The translations under genes and the position numbers were made by a program. Positions 1 through 5,767 of a stretch of 21,666 bases of DNA are shown here, piece after piece. Under the pieces are notes generated by a model. The model worked only from the letters and a program-made list of their open reading frames with translations. It was not told the origin of the DNA and ran no database searches. Source of the stretch: an uncultured Clostridia bacterium (GTDB lineage Bacteria > Bacillota_A > Clostridia > Christensenellales > Aristaeellaceae); NCBI GenBank assembly GCA_947165745.1, contig CAMVBO010000003.1, forward strand, positions 1 through 21,666, given 5' to 3'. Position 1 is the stretch's first letter. Every line of letters starts with the position of its first letter.

Positions 1-2
1 TG

Positions 3-167
3 GCAAAGCCCGGTGAGATCCCCGTCTGGCGGCAGCCCACAGGAGCGCAGGACGCCTACAACAAGGGCGACCGGGTGCACTATCCCGACGCGGACGGACC
101 GGTGTATGTCAGCATCGTGGATGCGAATACCTGGGCCCCAGATGTATACGGCTGGGAGCTGGCGTAA
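3..167 (+). CDS. C-terminal end of a phage tail or baseplate protein with a carbohydrate-binding-like module (5' end outside the window)
   Basis: The reading frame is open from the first bases of the window and stops with TAA at 165-167. The 54 visible residues include WRQPTGAQDAYNKGDRV and end in WAPDVYGWELA. This aromatic-rich pattern (W..P.GA.DAY..GD.V....PVY.S...ANTW.P..YGW) resembles the short chitin-binding-like (CBM5/12-type) modules at the ends of many phage tail and receptor proteins. It lies just before the lysis genes, where tail genes usually end. What the missing N-terminal part does cannot be told. Confidence 0.7.
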   Translation, partial: AKPGEIPVWRQPTGAQDAYNKGDRVHYPDADGPVYVSIVDANTWAPDVYGWELA

Positions 168-322
168 TGCCCTACCGCAAAGTGACGTACATGGAGCAGG
201 TCCTGTATCTGCTCCTGTACGGGATAAAACATGGATTTGGAGGTGAGGAGCGTGACAGAAAAACAGCTTCGCACAGAAATCGTAAACCAGGCAAAAAGCT
301 GGGTAGGCCGGAAGGAAAGTGA
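167..322 (+). CDS. small protein of unknown function between the tail and lysis genes
   Basis: This 51-residue ORF begins with an ATG that overlaps the upstream stop (TAATG), with GGGAG about 8 nt upstream, so translation could be coupled to the tail gene. The first 25 residues (MPYRKVTYMEQVLYLLLYG...) are hydrophobic and look protein-like. The rest is basic and overlaps the endolysin gene by about 70 nt in another frame. I do not recognise it. Short proteins are common at this position in siphovirus genomes, but the long overlap leaves doubt. Confidence 0.45.
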   Translation: MPYRKVTYMEQVLYLLLYGIKHGFGGEERDRKTASHRNRKPGKKLGRPEGK

Positions 323-1055
323 CGGCACCCACCGGGTGATTATCGACGTCTACAACTCGATCTATCCGCTGCCGCGAGGCTACCGCATGACCTACACCGA
401 CCCCTGGTGCGCCACCTTTGTGAGCGCCTGCGCCCAGGTCTGGGGCCTGACCGGGATCATCTTCCCGGAGTGCGGCTGCATCCCGATGATCAACCTGTAC
501 AAGCAGCACGGACGCTGGATGGAGGACGACGCCTACGTCCCGCAGCCGGGCGACGTGATCTTCTACGACTGGCAGGACAGCGGCGTGGGGGACAACGTGG
601 GCGCCTCTGACCACGTGGGCCTTGTGGCCAGCGTGGACGGCGACGTGATCAACATCATCGAGGGCAACTGCGGGAACATGGTGCAGTACACCGCCCGCAA
701 AATCAACAGCCGGTACATTCGGGGCTATGGGCTTCCCGATTATGCCAGCATGGCTAACGAGGAAGAGGAGCCGGAGCAACCGGAGGAGCCGGACGTGGTC
801 ATTCCGGACGAGGAGCCGGAGGTGCCCACCTGGACCGTTGAGGTGCCGACGCTGGAGTACGGCCACATCGGCGGCTATGTTGCCGCTGCCCAGGCGCTGC
901 TGACCCTGCGCGGCTTCGGCGTGGGCCCTGACGGCGCGGACGGCGACTATGGCAACAACACCCGCAGAGCTGTGCTGGCCTTCCAGAGGGCCTGGGGGCT
1001 GGCACAGGACGGGATCATCGGCCCGGCCACCTGGGGTGCGCTGCTGCGCGGCTGA
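252..1055 (+). CDS. endolysin: CHAP/NlpC-like cysteine peptidase or amidase with a C-terminal peptidoglycan-binding domain
   Basis: This 267-residue protein should cut peptidoglycan at the end of the lytic cycle. Residues 1-155 form a CHAP-type papain-like domain. The likely nucleophile is Cys53 (DPWCATFVS), the likely histidine is His121 (SDHVGLV), and Glu138/Asn139 lie in IIEGN. A PGD..FYDW strand precedes the histidine. A Glu/Pro-rich linker (about 165-195) leads to a PG_binding_1-like repeat (about 200-267; DGDYGNNTRRAVLAFQ, DGIIGPATWGALL). I chose the GTG at 252 because GGAGG lies 8 nt upstream; an in-frame ATG at 231 has no good ribosome site. There is no signal peptide, so release would need the downstream holin. 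Confidence 0.87.
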   Translation: MTEKQLRTEIVNQAKSWVGRKESDGTHRVIIDVYNSIYPLPRGYRMTYTDPWCATFVSACAQVWGLTGIIFPECGCIPMINLYKQHGRWMEDDAYVPQPGDVIFYDWQDSGVGDNVGASDHVGLVASVDGDVINIIEGNCGNMVQYTARKINSRYIRGYGLPDYASMANEEEEPEQPEEPDVVIPDEEPEVPTWTVEVPTLEYGHIGGYVAAAQALLTLRGFGVGPDGADGDYGNNTRRAVLAFQRAWGLAQDGIIGPATWGALLRG

Positions 1056-1068
1056 GGGGGTGACGAGG

Positions 1069-1347
1069 ATGCAGATCATATTAAGCTGGCAGACCATCGT
1101 CAGCCTTGCGGCTGGCATCGCGGCGCTGATCGCGCTGCTGGGCTACCTTTTCAAGGGGTACGATTTCGTGAACAGACAGAAGAAACAGGACGAAGAGATC
1201 AAGGCCATCCGCAGCGAGCAGGCCCTGCTGACGGTTGGCGTTCTGGCGTGCTTGAAGGGCCTGAAGGAACAGGGCTGCAACGGCCCGGTGACCGAAGCTA
1301 TCAACAAAATCGAGGCGCACCTGCTGGAGCAGGCGCACAGAGAATGA
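1069..1347 (+). CDS. small membrane-anchored protein of the lysis cassette (XhlA-like position)
   Basis: This 92-residue protein has one N-terminal membrane helix (about 8-29, VSLAAGIAALIALLGYLF). A charged, probably coiled-coil segment (about 36-55) and a soluble tail follow. The ATG at 1069 follows GAGGGGG by 8 nt. It sits between endolysin and holin, where Gram-positive phages often carry an XhlA-like or second holin-like protein. Such genes are often misannotated as transporter permeases. A role in lysis is inferred from position and topology only. Confidence 0.75.
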   Translation: MQIILSWQTIVSLAAGIAALIALLGYLFKGYDFVNRQKKQDEEIKAIRSEQALLTVGVLACLKGLKEQGCNGPVTEAINKIEAHLLEQAHRE

Positions 1348-1359
1348 GAGGAGAACAGC

Positions 1360-1620
1360 ATGAGCATTCCTGAAATTGCCACTGTGGCAAGCGTGGTAGT
1401 CATCTGCTACCTGATCGGCATGATCATCAAGGCCAGTCCCCTGGACGACAAGTGGATCCCCATCTGCGTGGGCATCGCCGGCGGCATCCTGGGCGCGGTT
1501 GGGATGACGGTCATCCCCGGCTACCCTGCCGACAATATTATGGACGCCATCGCGGTGGGCATCGTCTCCGGACTTGCCAGCACCGGCGCGAACCAGATCG
1601 GTAAGCAGCTTACCAAGTAA
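1360..1620 (+). CDS. phage holin (Phage_holin_5-like)
   Basis: This 86-residue protein is highly hydrophobic. A helix at about 6-24 (IATVASVVVICYLIGMII) is followed by the turn SPLDDKWIPI, a glycine-rich helix at about 37-53 (GIAGGILGAVGM) and a third segment near 62-78. The pattern with KW.P...G..G...G and a later IV.GLASTG is typical of the Firmicutes holin family found next to amidases. It would form the membrane lesions that release the endolysin. AGAGGAGAA lies upstream of the ATG. The gene is the last in its operon and is followed by a terminator. Confidence 0.87.
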   Translation: MSIPEIATVASVVVICYLIGMIIKASPLDDKWIPICVGIAGGILGAVGMTVIPGYPADNIMDAIAVGIVSGLASTGANQIGKQLTK

Positions 1621-1633
1621 GCACCAGGTAAAT

Positions 1634-1665
1634 CAGGGGGAGGCTTCGGCCTCCCCTGTTTCATT
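1634..1665 (+). terminator. Rho-independent terminator of the lysis operon
   Basis: A GC-rich hairpin (CAGGGG(G)AGGC, TTCG loop, GCCTCCCCTG) with one bulged G lies 14 nt after the holin stop and is followed by GTTTC. The tail is short, but the position is right for the end of the late operon. Confidence 0.7.
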
Positions 1666-1681
1666 GCCATTTTCATTGCCA
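1661..1681 (+). repeat. 21-bp direct repeat, copy 1: candidate integrase arm-type site
   Basis: The sequence TCATTGCCATTT followed by TCATTGCCA is identical to 1911-1931, exactly 250 bp away. Each copy is itself two ATTGCCA units about 11 bp apart. The two copies flank the tRNA-like attachment core, as expected for arm-binding sites of a tyrosine integrase. Confidence 0.6.
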
Positions 1682-1789
1682 ATTCGGTGTATTTGAGCGC
1701 CTGACAAAGCGCTTTTTCACGCTTGCAAATGTGGTAACGGTGTGGCAACGGATTGCAGGCAGTCAGAACATAATGAGTGGAAAAGTGAA

Positions 1790-1831
1790 GAGAAAAAGAA
1801 AAAGCCGAAGGTTTTGATAACCTTTCGGCTT
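1790..1831 (-). terminator. terminator downstream of the tRNA 3' end and integrase (minus strand)
   Basis: The 12-bp stem at 1802-1831 (AAGCCGAAGGTT / AACCTTTCGGCTT, one bulge) has an A-rich left flank. On the minus strand this reads as a hairpin followed by a T/C-rich run. It can terminate the repressor-integrase transcript. After integration it would also terminate the host tRNA gene whose 3' end is restored by the phage copy. Confidence 0.7.
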
Positions 1832-1839
1832 ATTTCTGT

Positions 1840-1883
1840 TGGTGCTCCAGCGGGGATTCGAACGCCGCTTCCGTGTCCTATCC
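1840..1883 (-). other. attP core: copy of a tRNA gene 3' end (T-arm, acceptor strand, CCA)
   Basis: Read on the minus strand, the segment gives GCGTTCGAATCCCCGC, then TGGAGC, A and a genomic CCA: a T-loop (TTCGAAT), the T-stem 3' strand, the acceptor 3' strand, discriminator A and CCA. No 5' half of a tRNA is present. The T-stem has one C-C mismatch, so identity with the host gene may start at the T-loop. Phages that integrate into tRNA genes carry such a 3' copy in attP. The isotype cannot be read from this fragment. The right boundary is approximate. Confidence 0.7.
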
Positions 1884-3040
1884 TACGCAGAATCAGCGGA
1901 CTTTTTAGAATCATTGCCATTTTCATTGCCATTTTTGCCGGCCAGGAGGGCTTCAAAGTGGGCGTTGACCTTGTCGGCAGCGGCCTGGGCGCCCTCGCTC
2001 ATGACGTCGGTGTAGACGGTCTTGCGGACGTGGTCATTGGCGTGGCCGGTACGGCGGTTGGCATAAACGCTGGGGATGTTCAGCAGCTCCAGGATGGTGG
2101 CATTGGTATGGCGGAAGCCGTGGAGGTAGCCGTGCGGGATGCCGGCGCGCTCACAGACGGTATCGATCCCCTGCCAGATGCCGGCGGTGGACATCGTGAA
2201 GACGTACTCCCCTTCCTTCGGCAGCGCGTTCAGCTTGTCCAGGATGTAGGGCGGGCAGAGGATGGTGCGCTGGGAGGTCTTGTTCTTCGTCTTCTTCTCC
2301 ACCAGCTTGTGGGACTTGTCATAGACCCGGGCGGTGCGGACCGTGATGGCGCTCTCCCCCACATCCTCCCACTTGAGGCCCATGATCTCTGAGCGGCGGA
2401 GGGACAGCCACAGGGCCAGGAGCCCGGCGCATTCTGTCTGGCCGCCGTAGTCCGCGAGAGCACGCAGGAGAGCGCCCAGCTGCTCCTCAGAGTACACAGG
2501 CGGCGTTTTCTGCGGCGCGGTATCCGGGAGAACCAGGTCGTCATAGCGCACGCCTGTGGCGCTCTGGATGAGGCTCCAGGCCTCCCACACGGTCTTCGCG
2601 GAATAGGTACGCAGATCCTCGTTGATGGCCTTCTGGACGGCGGCCTTCGTCAGGTCCTTCACCCGCAGCGGCATGAGCTGCTGCAGATTCTTCCTGGCCT
2701 TGCGGTCGTAGCCGTCGATGGTGGCGGGAGACCGGGTCTTCTCCCGGGCCTTGATGTAATCCGCCACCAGGTCCTTCACGATCCGGTTGTCCGGCTTCTT
2801 TGCCTCGATCAGGCCCAGCTTGGCGGCGCGGGCCTTCGTATAGTACTCCTCCTCCGTGGCGGCGGAGACGGGCACCCGCTCCCCCTTGACCGTGACCCGG
2901 CCAAACCAGGTGCCGGAGGGCAGCTTCTTCGGAGGCGGGACCTTGACCTCCGCGGCATCCTCCTGCAGCTTCTTCCCACACCACGGGCAGAAGCGGCTGT
3001 GATCCGGGAGGTCGTCCGATTTACAGTATTTGCATTTCAT
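1883..3040 (-). CDS. int: tyrosine-type phage integrase with an N-terminal zinc ribbon
   Basis: This 385-residue site-specific recombinase would integrate and excise the phage at the adjacent tRNA-derived site. Residues 3-21 form a zinc ribbon (CKYC...CPWC). An arm-binding region (about 40-80) and a SAM-like core-binding domain (about 84-165) follow. The catalytic domain shows Arg215 (SLRRSE), a Lys near 253, His307 and Arg310 (HGFRH), His333 (GHAND) and the nucleophile Tyr343 (TVYTDV). The ATG at 3040-3038 lies one base after the repressor stop (TGAAATG), so translation is probably coupled and both genes share the lysogenic transcript. The last codons, for NGNENGNDS, coincide with the second 21-bp arm-type repeat. 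Confidence 0.93.
   Translation of the reverse strand: MKCKYCKSDDLPDHSRFCPWCGKKLQEDAAEVKVPPPKKLPSGTWFGRVTVKGERVPVSAATEEEYYTKARAAKLGLIEAKKPDNRIVKDLVADYIKAREKTRSPATIDGYDRKARKNLQQLMPLRVKDLTKAAVQKAINEDLRTYSAKTVWEAWSLIQSATGVRYDDLVLPDTAPQKTPPVYSEEQLGALLRALADYGGQTECAGLLALWLSLRRSEIMGLKWEDVGESAITVRTARVYDKSHKLVEKKTKNKTSQRTILCPPYILDKLNALPKEGEYVFTMSTAGIWQGIDTVCERAGIPHGYLHGFRHTNATILELLNIPSVYANRRTGHANDHVRKTVYTDVMSEGAQAAADKVNAHFEALLAGKNGNENGNDSKKSADSA
1911..1931 (+). repeat. 21-bp direct repeat, copy 2: candidate integrase arm-type site inside the int 3' end
   Basis: Identical to 1661-1681. It falls within the last coding part of the integrase, whose C-terminal Asn/Gly run is a by-product of this DNA. The second site of an arm pair overlapping int is a usual arrangement for compact attP regions. 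Confidence 0.6.
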
Positions 3041-3041
3041 T

Positions 3042-3809
3042 TCATTTATAGTTCGGCCTGGGGAGTTTCTTGTCCAGCAGGACCTTGCCGAAGTAGACAC
3101 AGTTCTGGCCGGTGCCGCGGCGGATGGTGATGTTGGCATCCTGCCGGTTGGGGTTGGCGGAGAGCAGATAGAACTCCCCGGCATAGCCAGGGCAAAACTG
3201 CTTGCAGAACATGTCCCCATCCACAAAGAAGACGCCGGGATCGAATTCCTTCAGGGGCGCGTCCCTCTTGATGTAGACCCGCTGGCCGTCCTGGATGTAT
3301 GGCTCCATGCTGTCGCCCTGGATCTCGATGCAGAAGTCCGCGTCCTGGGGCGCATCAGGCGGCAGGGGCACGTTCTCGTACTCCTCGCCTTCAATGGGGG
3401 AGGCGTAGCCGGCGGCGGCAGGCACCAGGTAGTGGCGGATGTAGCGGATGGGCGGCGCGGGATCCTCCGCCACCTCGTAGCGGGAGAGGACCGTCATGAC
3501 CGTGCGCTTGTCGATCTCGTCGGCCCGGCGATAGAGCTTGACCAGGTGGGACTCCTCGTGGGAGAGGGCCGGGGCAGCGCTTTTTATGTCGACAGGAGAT
3601 GCTTCTTGCTCTTCCCAGCCCATAAGATTGGCCACCGTCGTGTCCAGCGCTTCCGCTATCTTCACGACTGTGGACTGCGTGATGTCGTTTACATTCGTTT
3701 CGATTTTTGAGATGGCCGCCTTAGACTTGTATCCCATTTTCTTTGCGAGCTCGTCCTGGGTCAGGCCAATCTCTTTTCTCCTTTTTGAAATGCGATCTCC
3801 GATGGTCAT
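3042..3809 (-). CDS. CI/LexA-type repressor (HTH_3 plus S24 self-cleaving peptidase)
   Basis: This 255-residue protein probably maintains lysogeny and is inactivated by RecA-stimulated self-cleavage. An HTH_3 domain spans about 5-64 (GLTQDELAKKMG, AAISKIE). A linker contains the probable Ala133-Gly134 cleavage site (VPAAAGYAS). The S24 domain follows, with Ser167 (GDSMEPYI) and Lys203 (DGDMFCKQF) as the Ser-Lys dyad. AAGGAGGTG lies just upstream of the ATG. It is transcribed leftward from a promoter in the intergenic switch, and the integrase follows after one base. All catalytic features are present, so the switch should be SOS-inducible. Confidence 0.93.
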   Translation of the reverse strand: MTIGDRISKRRKEIGLTQDELAKKMGYKSKAAISKIETNVNDITQSTVVKIAEALDTTVANLMGWEEQEASPVDIKSAAPALSHEESHLVKLYRRADEIDKRTVMTVLSRYEVAEDPAPPIRYIRHYLVPAAAGYASPIEGEEYENVPLPPDAPQDADFCIEIQGDSMEPYIQDGQRVYIKRDAPLKEFDPGVFFVDGDMFCKQFCPGYAGEFYLLSANPNRQDANITIRRGTGQNCVYFGKVLLDKKLPRPNYK

Positions 3810-3833
3810 GGGATCACCTCCTTTTTCAATAGT

Positions 3834-3862
3834 ACATTACCACATAATATATTCTTCGTCAA
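3834..3862 (-). promoter_or_regulatory. leftward (lysogenic) promoter for the repressor and integrase
   Basis: On the minus strand, TTGACG (3862-3857) and TAATGT (3839-3834) are separated by 17 bp. The repressor start is about 25 bp further on. A degenerate operator half (GTCAAC, 3858-3863) overlaps the -35, which allows autoregulation. Confidence 0.75.
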
Positions 3863-3942
3863 CTATTTTTGAGAAAATGCGAAATAAGTGTTGACATTCC
3901 GTCGACTACATGCTATATTAACGATGTCGACGGTGAGTCGAC
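3858..3942. promoter_or_regulatory. operator cluster of the lysogeny switch (GTCGAC sites)
   Basis: Three perfect GTCGAC palindromes lie at 3901-3906, 3926-3931 and 3937-3942. A related GTCAAC lies at 3858-3863. The flanks are similar (CCGTCGACTA, GAGTCGACTA, TCGTCAACTA). The sites overlap the leftward -35, the rightward -35/-10 spacer and the start region of the cro-like transcript. This is the expected placement for sites shared by repressor and Cro. Which protein binds which site is inferred. Confidence 0.72.
3891..3919 (+). promoter_or_regulatory. rightward early promoter
   Basis: TTGACA at 3891-3896 and TATATT at 3914-3919 have a 17-bp spacer, a near-consensus sigma-A promoter. One operator sits in the spacer and two lie downstream of the -10. 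It drives the cro-like gene and probably the structured RNA and early operon. Confidence 0.85.
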
Positions 3943-3962
3943 TATGAAGGAGGTGAAAAGCA

Positions 3963-4202
3963 GTGACCGATACCATTCGACTCAACGGCATCATCAACGA
4001 AAGAGGCCTGAAATACTCTTTTATCGCAAAACATCTGGGGCTTAGTCCCTATGGATTCGCTCGAAAGCGCAATAATCTCTCCGATTTCACAGCATCTGAG
4101 ATTGATAAGCTCTGCGAGCTGCTCCATATCGACAACGTCGAGGATCGTTTTGCGATTTTTTTTGCGCAGCAGGTTGACGCAAAATCGACAATCACACAGT
4201 AA
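3963..4202 (+). CDS. Cro-like small HTH protein
   Basis: This 79-residue protein starts at GTG, 7 nt after AAGGAGGTG. The N-terminal two thirds form a helix-turn-helix (about 7-36: LNGIINERGLKYSFIAKHLG, then LSPYGFARKRNN), followed by helices ending in LCELLHID. Small proteins of this type (compare the DUF739 family) sit divergent from the CI-like gene and act as the lytic-side repressor. The gene and its flanks are richer in A/T than the neighbouring early genes. Confidence 0.8.
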   Translation: MTDTIRLNGIINERGLKYSFIAKHLGLSPYGFARKRNNLSDFTASEIDKLCELLHIDNVEDRFAIFFAQQVDAKSTITQ

Positions 4203-4211
4203 AACAAAAGA

Positions 4212-4581
4212 CCTTTTGCTGCTAAAACAAGGCTGCCCTGGGATCAGAACACCGGGCGTCGTTCCCGCCCAGCGTTCCTTTCACCATATTGTTTTCGGCG
4301 CAGCGCAGGCAGAGCGCTACACTCATTCGCTTGCGCAGGCTGAGGGTGGCCCGATGCGATGCCAGCCGGAACGAACGGCTTGCTTAGCTGCGTCCCCACG
4401 CACTACGGATGGGAGCCGCCGGCGTCTCTACCGCCGGTCTGTGCGCAGGCTTACGGAAAACACAGGAATGGTTTCATGATGCTAAGAAGATCCGCAGAAG
4501 CGGCCATAGCGATCATTCCCCCTTTCCAGGCCCCGGGGCAAAGTCTCCCGGCCAGGGCAGCCTTATTTTAGCAGCAAAGGG
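4212..4581 (+). ncRNA. candidate large structured RNA (about 370 nt) closed by a 30-bp helix
   Basis: No convincing gene lies between 4203 and 4726. The ends at 4212-4241 and 4552-4581 are complementary over 30 bases, with one U-G wobble and one C-A mismatch. Several hairpins fit inside: GGGCG/CGCCC (4254-4270), AGCGC/GCGCT (4302-4318), TGCGT/ACGCA with a CCCC loop (4389-4402), CCGGCG/CGCCGG (4419-4437), and a nested helix GGAATG..ATGCTA..CCGC-AGAA-GCGG..TAGCgAT..CATTCC (4465-4519). It would be transcribed from the early promoter just after the cro-like gene. I cannot assign it to a known family. A foldback mobile element or an antitermination RNA are alternatives. The strand is inferred from the direction of the operon. 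Confidence 0.55.
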
Positions 4582-4598
4582 AAACGAACGCAACACAA

Positions 4599-4673
4599 AA
4601 GACGCCCACACCGAAGTGCAGACGTCTTCCGTTCTCCCACACCGAAGGGAGAGGGTGCTGCTGGAGCAGCACC
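4599..4673. other. cluster of three hairpins, possibly an eroded reversed family-A element
   Basis: Three stems follow each other: AAGACG/CGTCTT (4599-4628), TCTCCC/GGGAGA (4633-4652) and a perfect 9-bp GGTGCTGCT/AGCAGCACC (4654-4673). The last two recall a family-A element read backwards (CTTCCCC hairpin, GGTG, variable hairpin), but are diverged. There is no T-run, so they are not clear terminators. The remainder of 4582-4726 holds only the ribosome site of the next gene. Confidence 0.4.
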
Positions 4674-4726
4674 AGGTGCATTATACACCGGACGGGGGAT
4701 GGATGCAAGAGAGAGGAGGAAAAAGC

Positions 4727-4813
4727 ATGAAGGAAGAAAACGTCTGGCTGTGGCTGATCGCAGCGGTCACCTGGCTGGGGACGATCTGGATGCTGCTCAG
4801 GCCGCTGATGTAG
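4727..4813 (+). CDS. 28-residue single-helix membrane peptide
   Basis: The ORF (MKEENVWLWLIAAVTWLGTI...) is preceded by GAGGAGG 7 nt upstream of the ATG. After a charged start it is almost all one Trp-rich transmembrane helix (about 6-25). It is the first small gene of the early operon after the RNA candidate. No function can be assigned. The strong ribosome site and membrane-like composition argue that it is translated. Confidence 0.6.
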   Translation: MKEENVWLWLIAAVTWLGTIWMLLRPLM

Positions 4814-4816
4814 GAG

Positions 4817-4841
4817 GACACCTCATCCGGTGCTGCGCACC
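4817..4841 (+). repeat. family A palindromic element, copy 1 (5' half only)
   Basis: GACACCTCATCCG is followed by the hairpin GGTGCTGCGCACC. The usual second hairpin (CTTCCCC..GGGGAAG) is missing and a family-B hairpin begins three bases later. The join looks like a composite of two element types. Confidence 0.75.
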
Positions 4842-4843
4842 GC

Positions 4844-4869
4844 GGGCCGTCGAGGACGCCGGCCCCTAC
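4844..4869 (+). repeat. family B hairpin element, copy 1
   Basis: Stem GGGCCG / CGGCCC with loop TCGAGGACGC and tail CTAC. Similar elements lie at 14895, 15266 and 18369, and a related one at 14992. The next ribosome site follows within 15 nt. Confidence 0.75.
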
Positions 4870-4891
4870 AAACAAGAAAGGAGGAAACACA

Positions 4892-5131
4892 ATGGCACGG
4901 GAATTTTTGACCGACGAGGCCGTGGAGGAAGAGATCGCCCGGCTGCAGGCTTCGCCGCTGGTGAAGCTGGCACGACGCGAGGAGGCGATCCGCTACCGGA
5001 GGCGGCAGTACATGTACGCCCTTCGCAGCTACGAGAAGAAGGGCAAGGCCCTGGCGGCCCAGGGCGTGACCCTGGCGAGCCTGGAGGCCCTGGGCGAGGA
5101 CATCGACACGGAAGGAGGGTATGAGGAATGA
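4892..5131 (+). CDS. hypothetical early protein, 79 residues
   Basis: AAAGGAGGAAACACA precedes the ATG. The protein is helical and charged, with an N-terminal acidic helix (LTDEAVEEEIARLQ) and a central Arg/Tyr-rich stretch (RYRRRQYMYALRSY). There are no cysteines and no membrane segment. The stop overlaps the start of the next gene (ATGA). I do not recognise the family. Small proteins like this are common at the start of early operons in clostridial phages. Confidence 0.72.
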   Translation: MAREFLTDEAVEEEIARLQASPLVKLARREEAIRYRRRQYMYALRSYEKKGKALAAQGVTLASLEALGEDIDTEGGYEE

Positions 5132-5385
5132 CGAGGGAGCAGGCGGAAGACCTGATCGTGGCGAAACTGGACGAGATCCGCAAGATCGCATGGGCTTATG
5201 CGCCGGACATGCACGGGCTGCATATGTGCCTGATGCGGGAGAACGAAAGCGTCCAAGTCTTCAACAGTTTCCCGGACTTCCTGCCGGAGGAAGAGATCGA
5301 GGCTCAAAAGCTGAACGCCTACAAGAGCGCGAACACCCACGGGATCTACCGCTGGGATCGCGGGAAGGAGGGCGACGATGCCTAA
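5128..5385 (+). CDS. hypothetical early protein, 85 residues
   Basis: This gene starts within the stop of the previous one (ATGA). GGAGGG lies upstream inside the neighbour. The product has an N-terminal helix (TREQAEDLIVAKLDEIRKIA) and a mixed remainder with SVQVFNSFPDF and a C-terminal KSANTHGIYRWDRG. No motif or membrane segment is visible. Function unknown. Confidence 0.72.
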   Translation: MTREQAEDLIVAKLDEIRKIAWAYAPDMHGLHMCLMRENESVQVFNSFPDFLPEEEIEAQKLNAYKSANTHGIYRWDRGKEGDDA

Positions 5386-5638
5386 GACCAGGTTGGACAA
5401 ATACGCTAAGCCCAAGTATCCGCCCATCGACCTGGCGCTGGGCATGGTGCTGGCCCGCAAGGAAGCGATGGGCCTGGACCTGCAGACCCTGGCGGATCTG
5501 GCCGGGCTGAGCTACGGCCACGTCAGGTCCGTGTGGGGCAAGAGCCCGGCGGAGTGGTCCAAGGAGACCCGTGACAAGCTCCTGGCGGCGCTGGGCCTGA
5601 AGGCGCGGCTGGTGATCGAGGACGCTGGGGATGCGTGA
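5378..5638 (+). CDS. small helix-turn-helix protein
   Basis: The product has 86 residues. A Cro/C1-type helix-turn-helix is visible at about 34-62 (LQTLADLAGLSYGHVRSVWG), followed by a long C-terminal helix (KETRDKLLAALGLKARLVIE). It overlaps the previous gene by 8 nt. The stop codon TGA is also the first bases of family-A copy 2, so the element inserted at or just after the gene end. It may be a regulator or a replication accessory factor, which the sequence cannot decide. Confidence 0.7.
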   Translation: MPKTRLDKYAKPKYPPIDLALGMVLARKEAMGLDLQTLADLAGLSYGHVRSVWGKSPAEWSKETRDKLLAALGLKARLVIEDAGDA

Positions 5639-5683
5639 CACCTCATCCGGTGCTGCGCACCACCTTCCCCTCAAGGGGAAGGC
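5637..5683 (+). repeat. family A palindromic element, copy 2
   Basis: GACACCTCATCC, then stem GGTGC/GCACC, then ACCTTCCCC-TCAA-GGGGAAGGC. This is a complete standard copy between genes. The rest of the gap to 5767 holds a small hairpin (CGGTG..CACCG near 5700-5715) and no gene. Confidence 0.85.
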
Positions 5684-5767
5684 AGAAAAAGAGCCGCCCC
5701 GGTGCTGCAACACCGAGACGGCAAGGAGGCGGGGCCATAGGCCCCAGAAAGGATAACTGATTATACC

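Noticed and set aside
1840..1911. A complete functional tRNA gene
   Set aside because: Only the T-arm, acceptor 3' strand and CCA are recognisable. No matching 5' acceptor or D-arm is present, and the T-stem has a mismatch.
1742..2392. 216-residue plus-strand ORF opposite the integrase
   Set aside because: It is antisense to well-supported integrase codons, crosses the tRNA-like attachment core and has no recognisable domain.
3030..3710. 226-residue plus-strand ORF opposite the repressor
   Set aside because: It is a mirror of the S24 repressor gene. Its Val/Ala/Gly/Asp-rich composition is typical of antisense frames in GC-rich DNA.
4359..4571. 70-residue plus-strand ORF inside the 4212-4581 region
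   Set aside because: It has no ribosome site, its composition is unlike a protein, and it overlaps the paired segments of the RNA candidate.
4212..4581. Group I or group II intron
   Set aside because: It does not interrupt a gene, and I could not find a domain V-like hairpin or a typical intron core.
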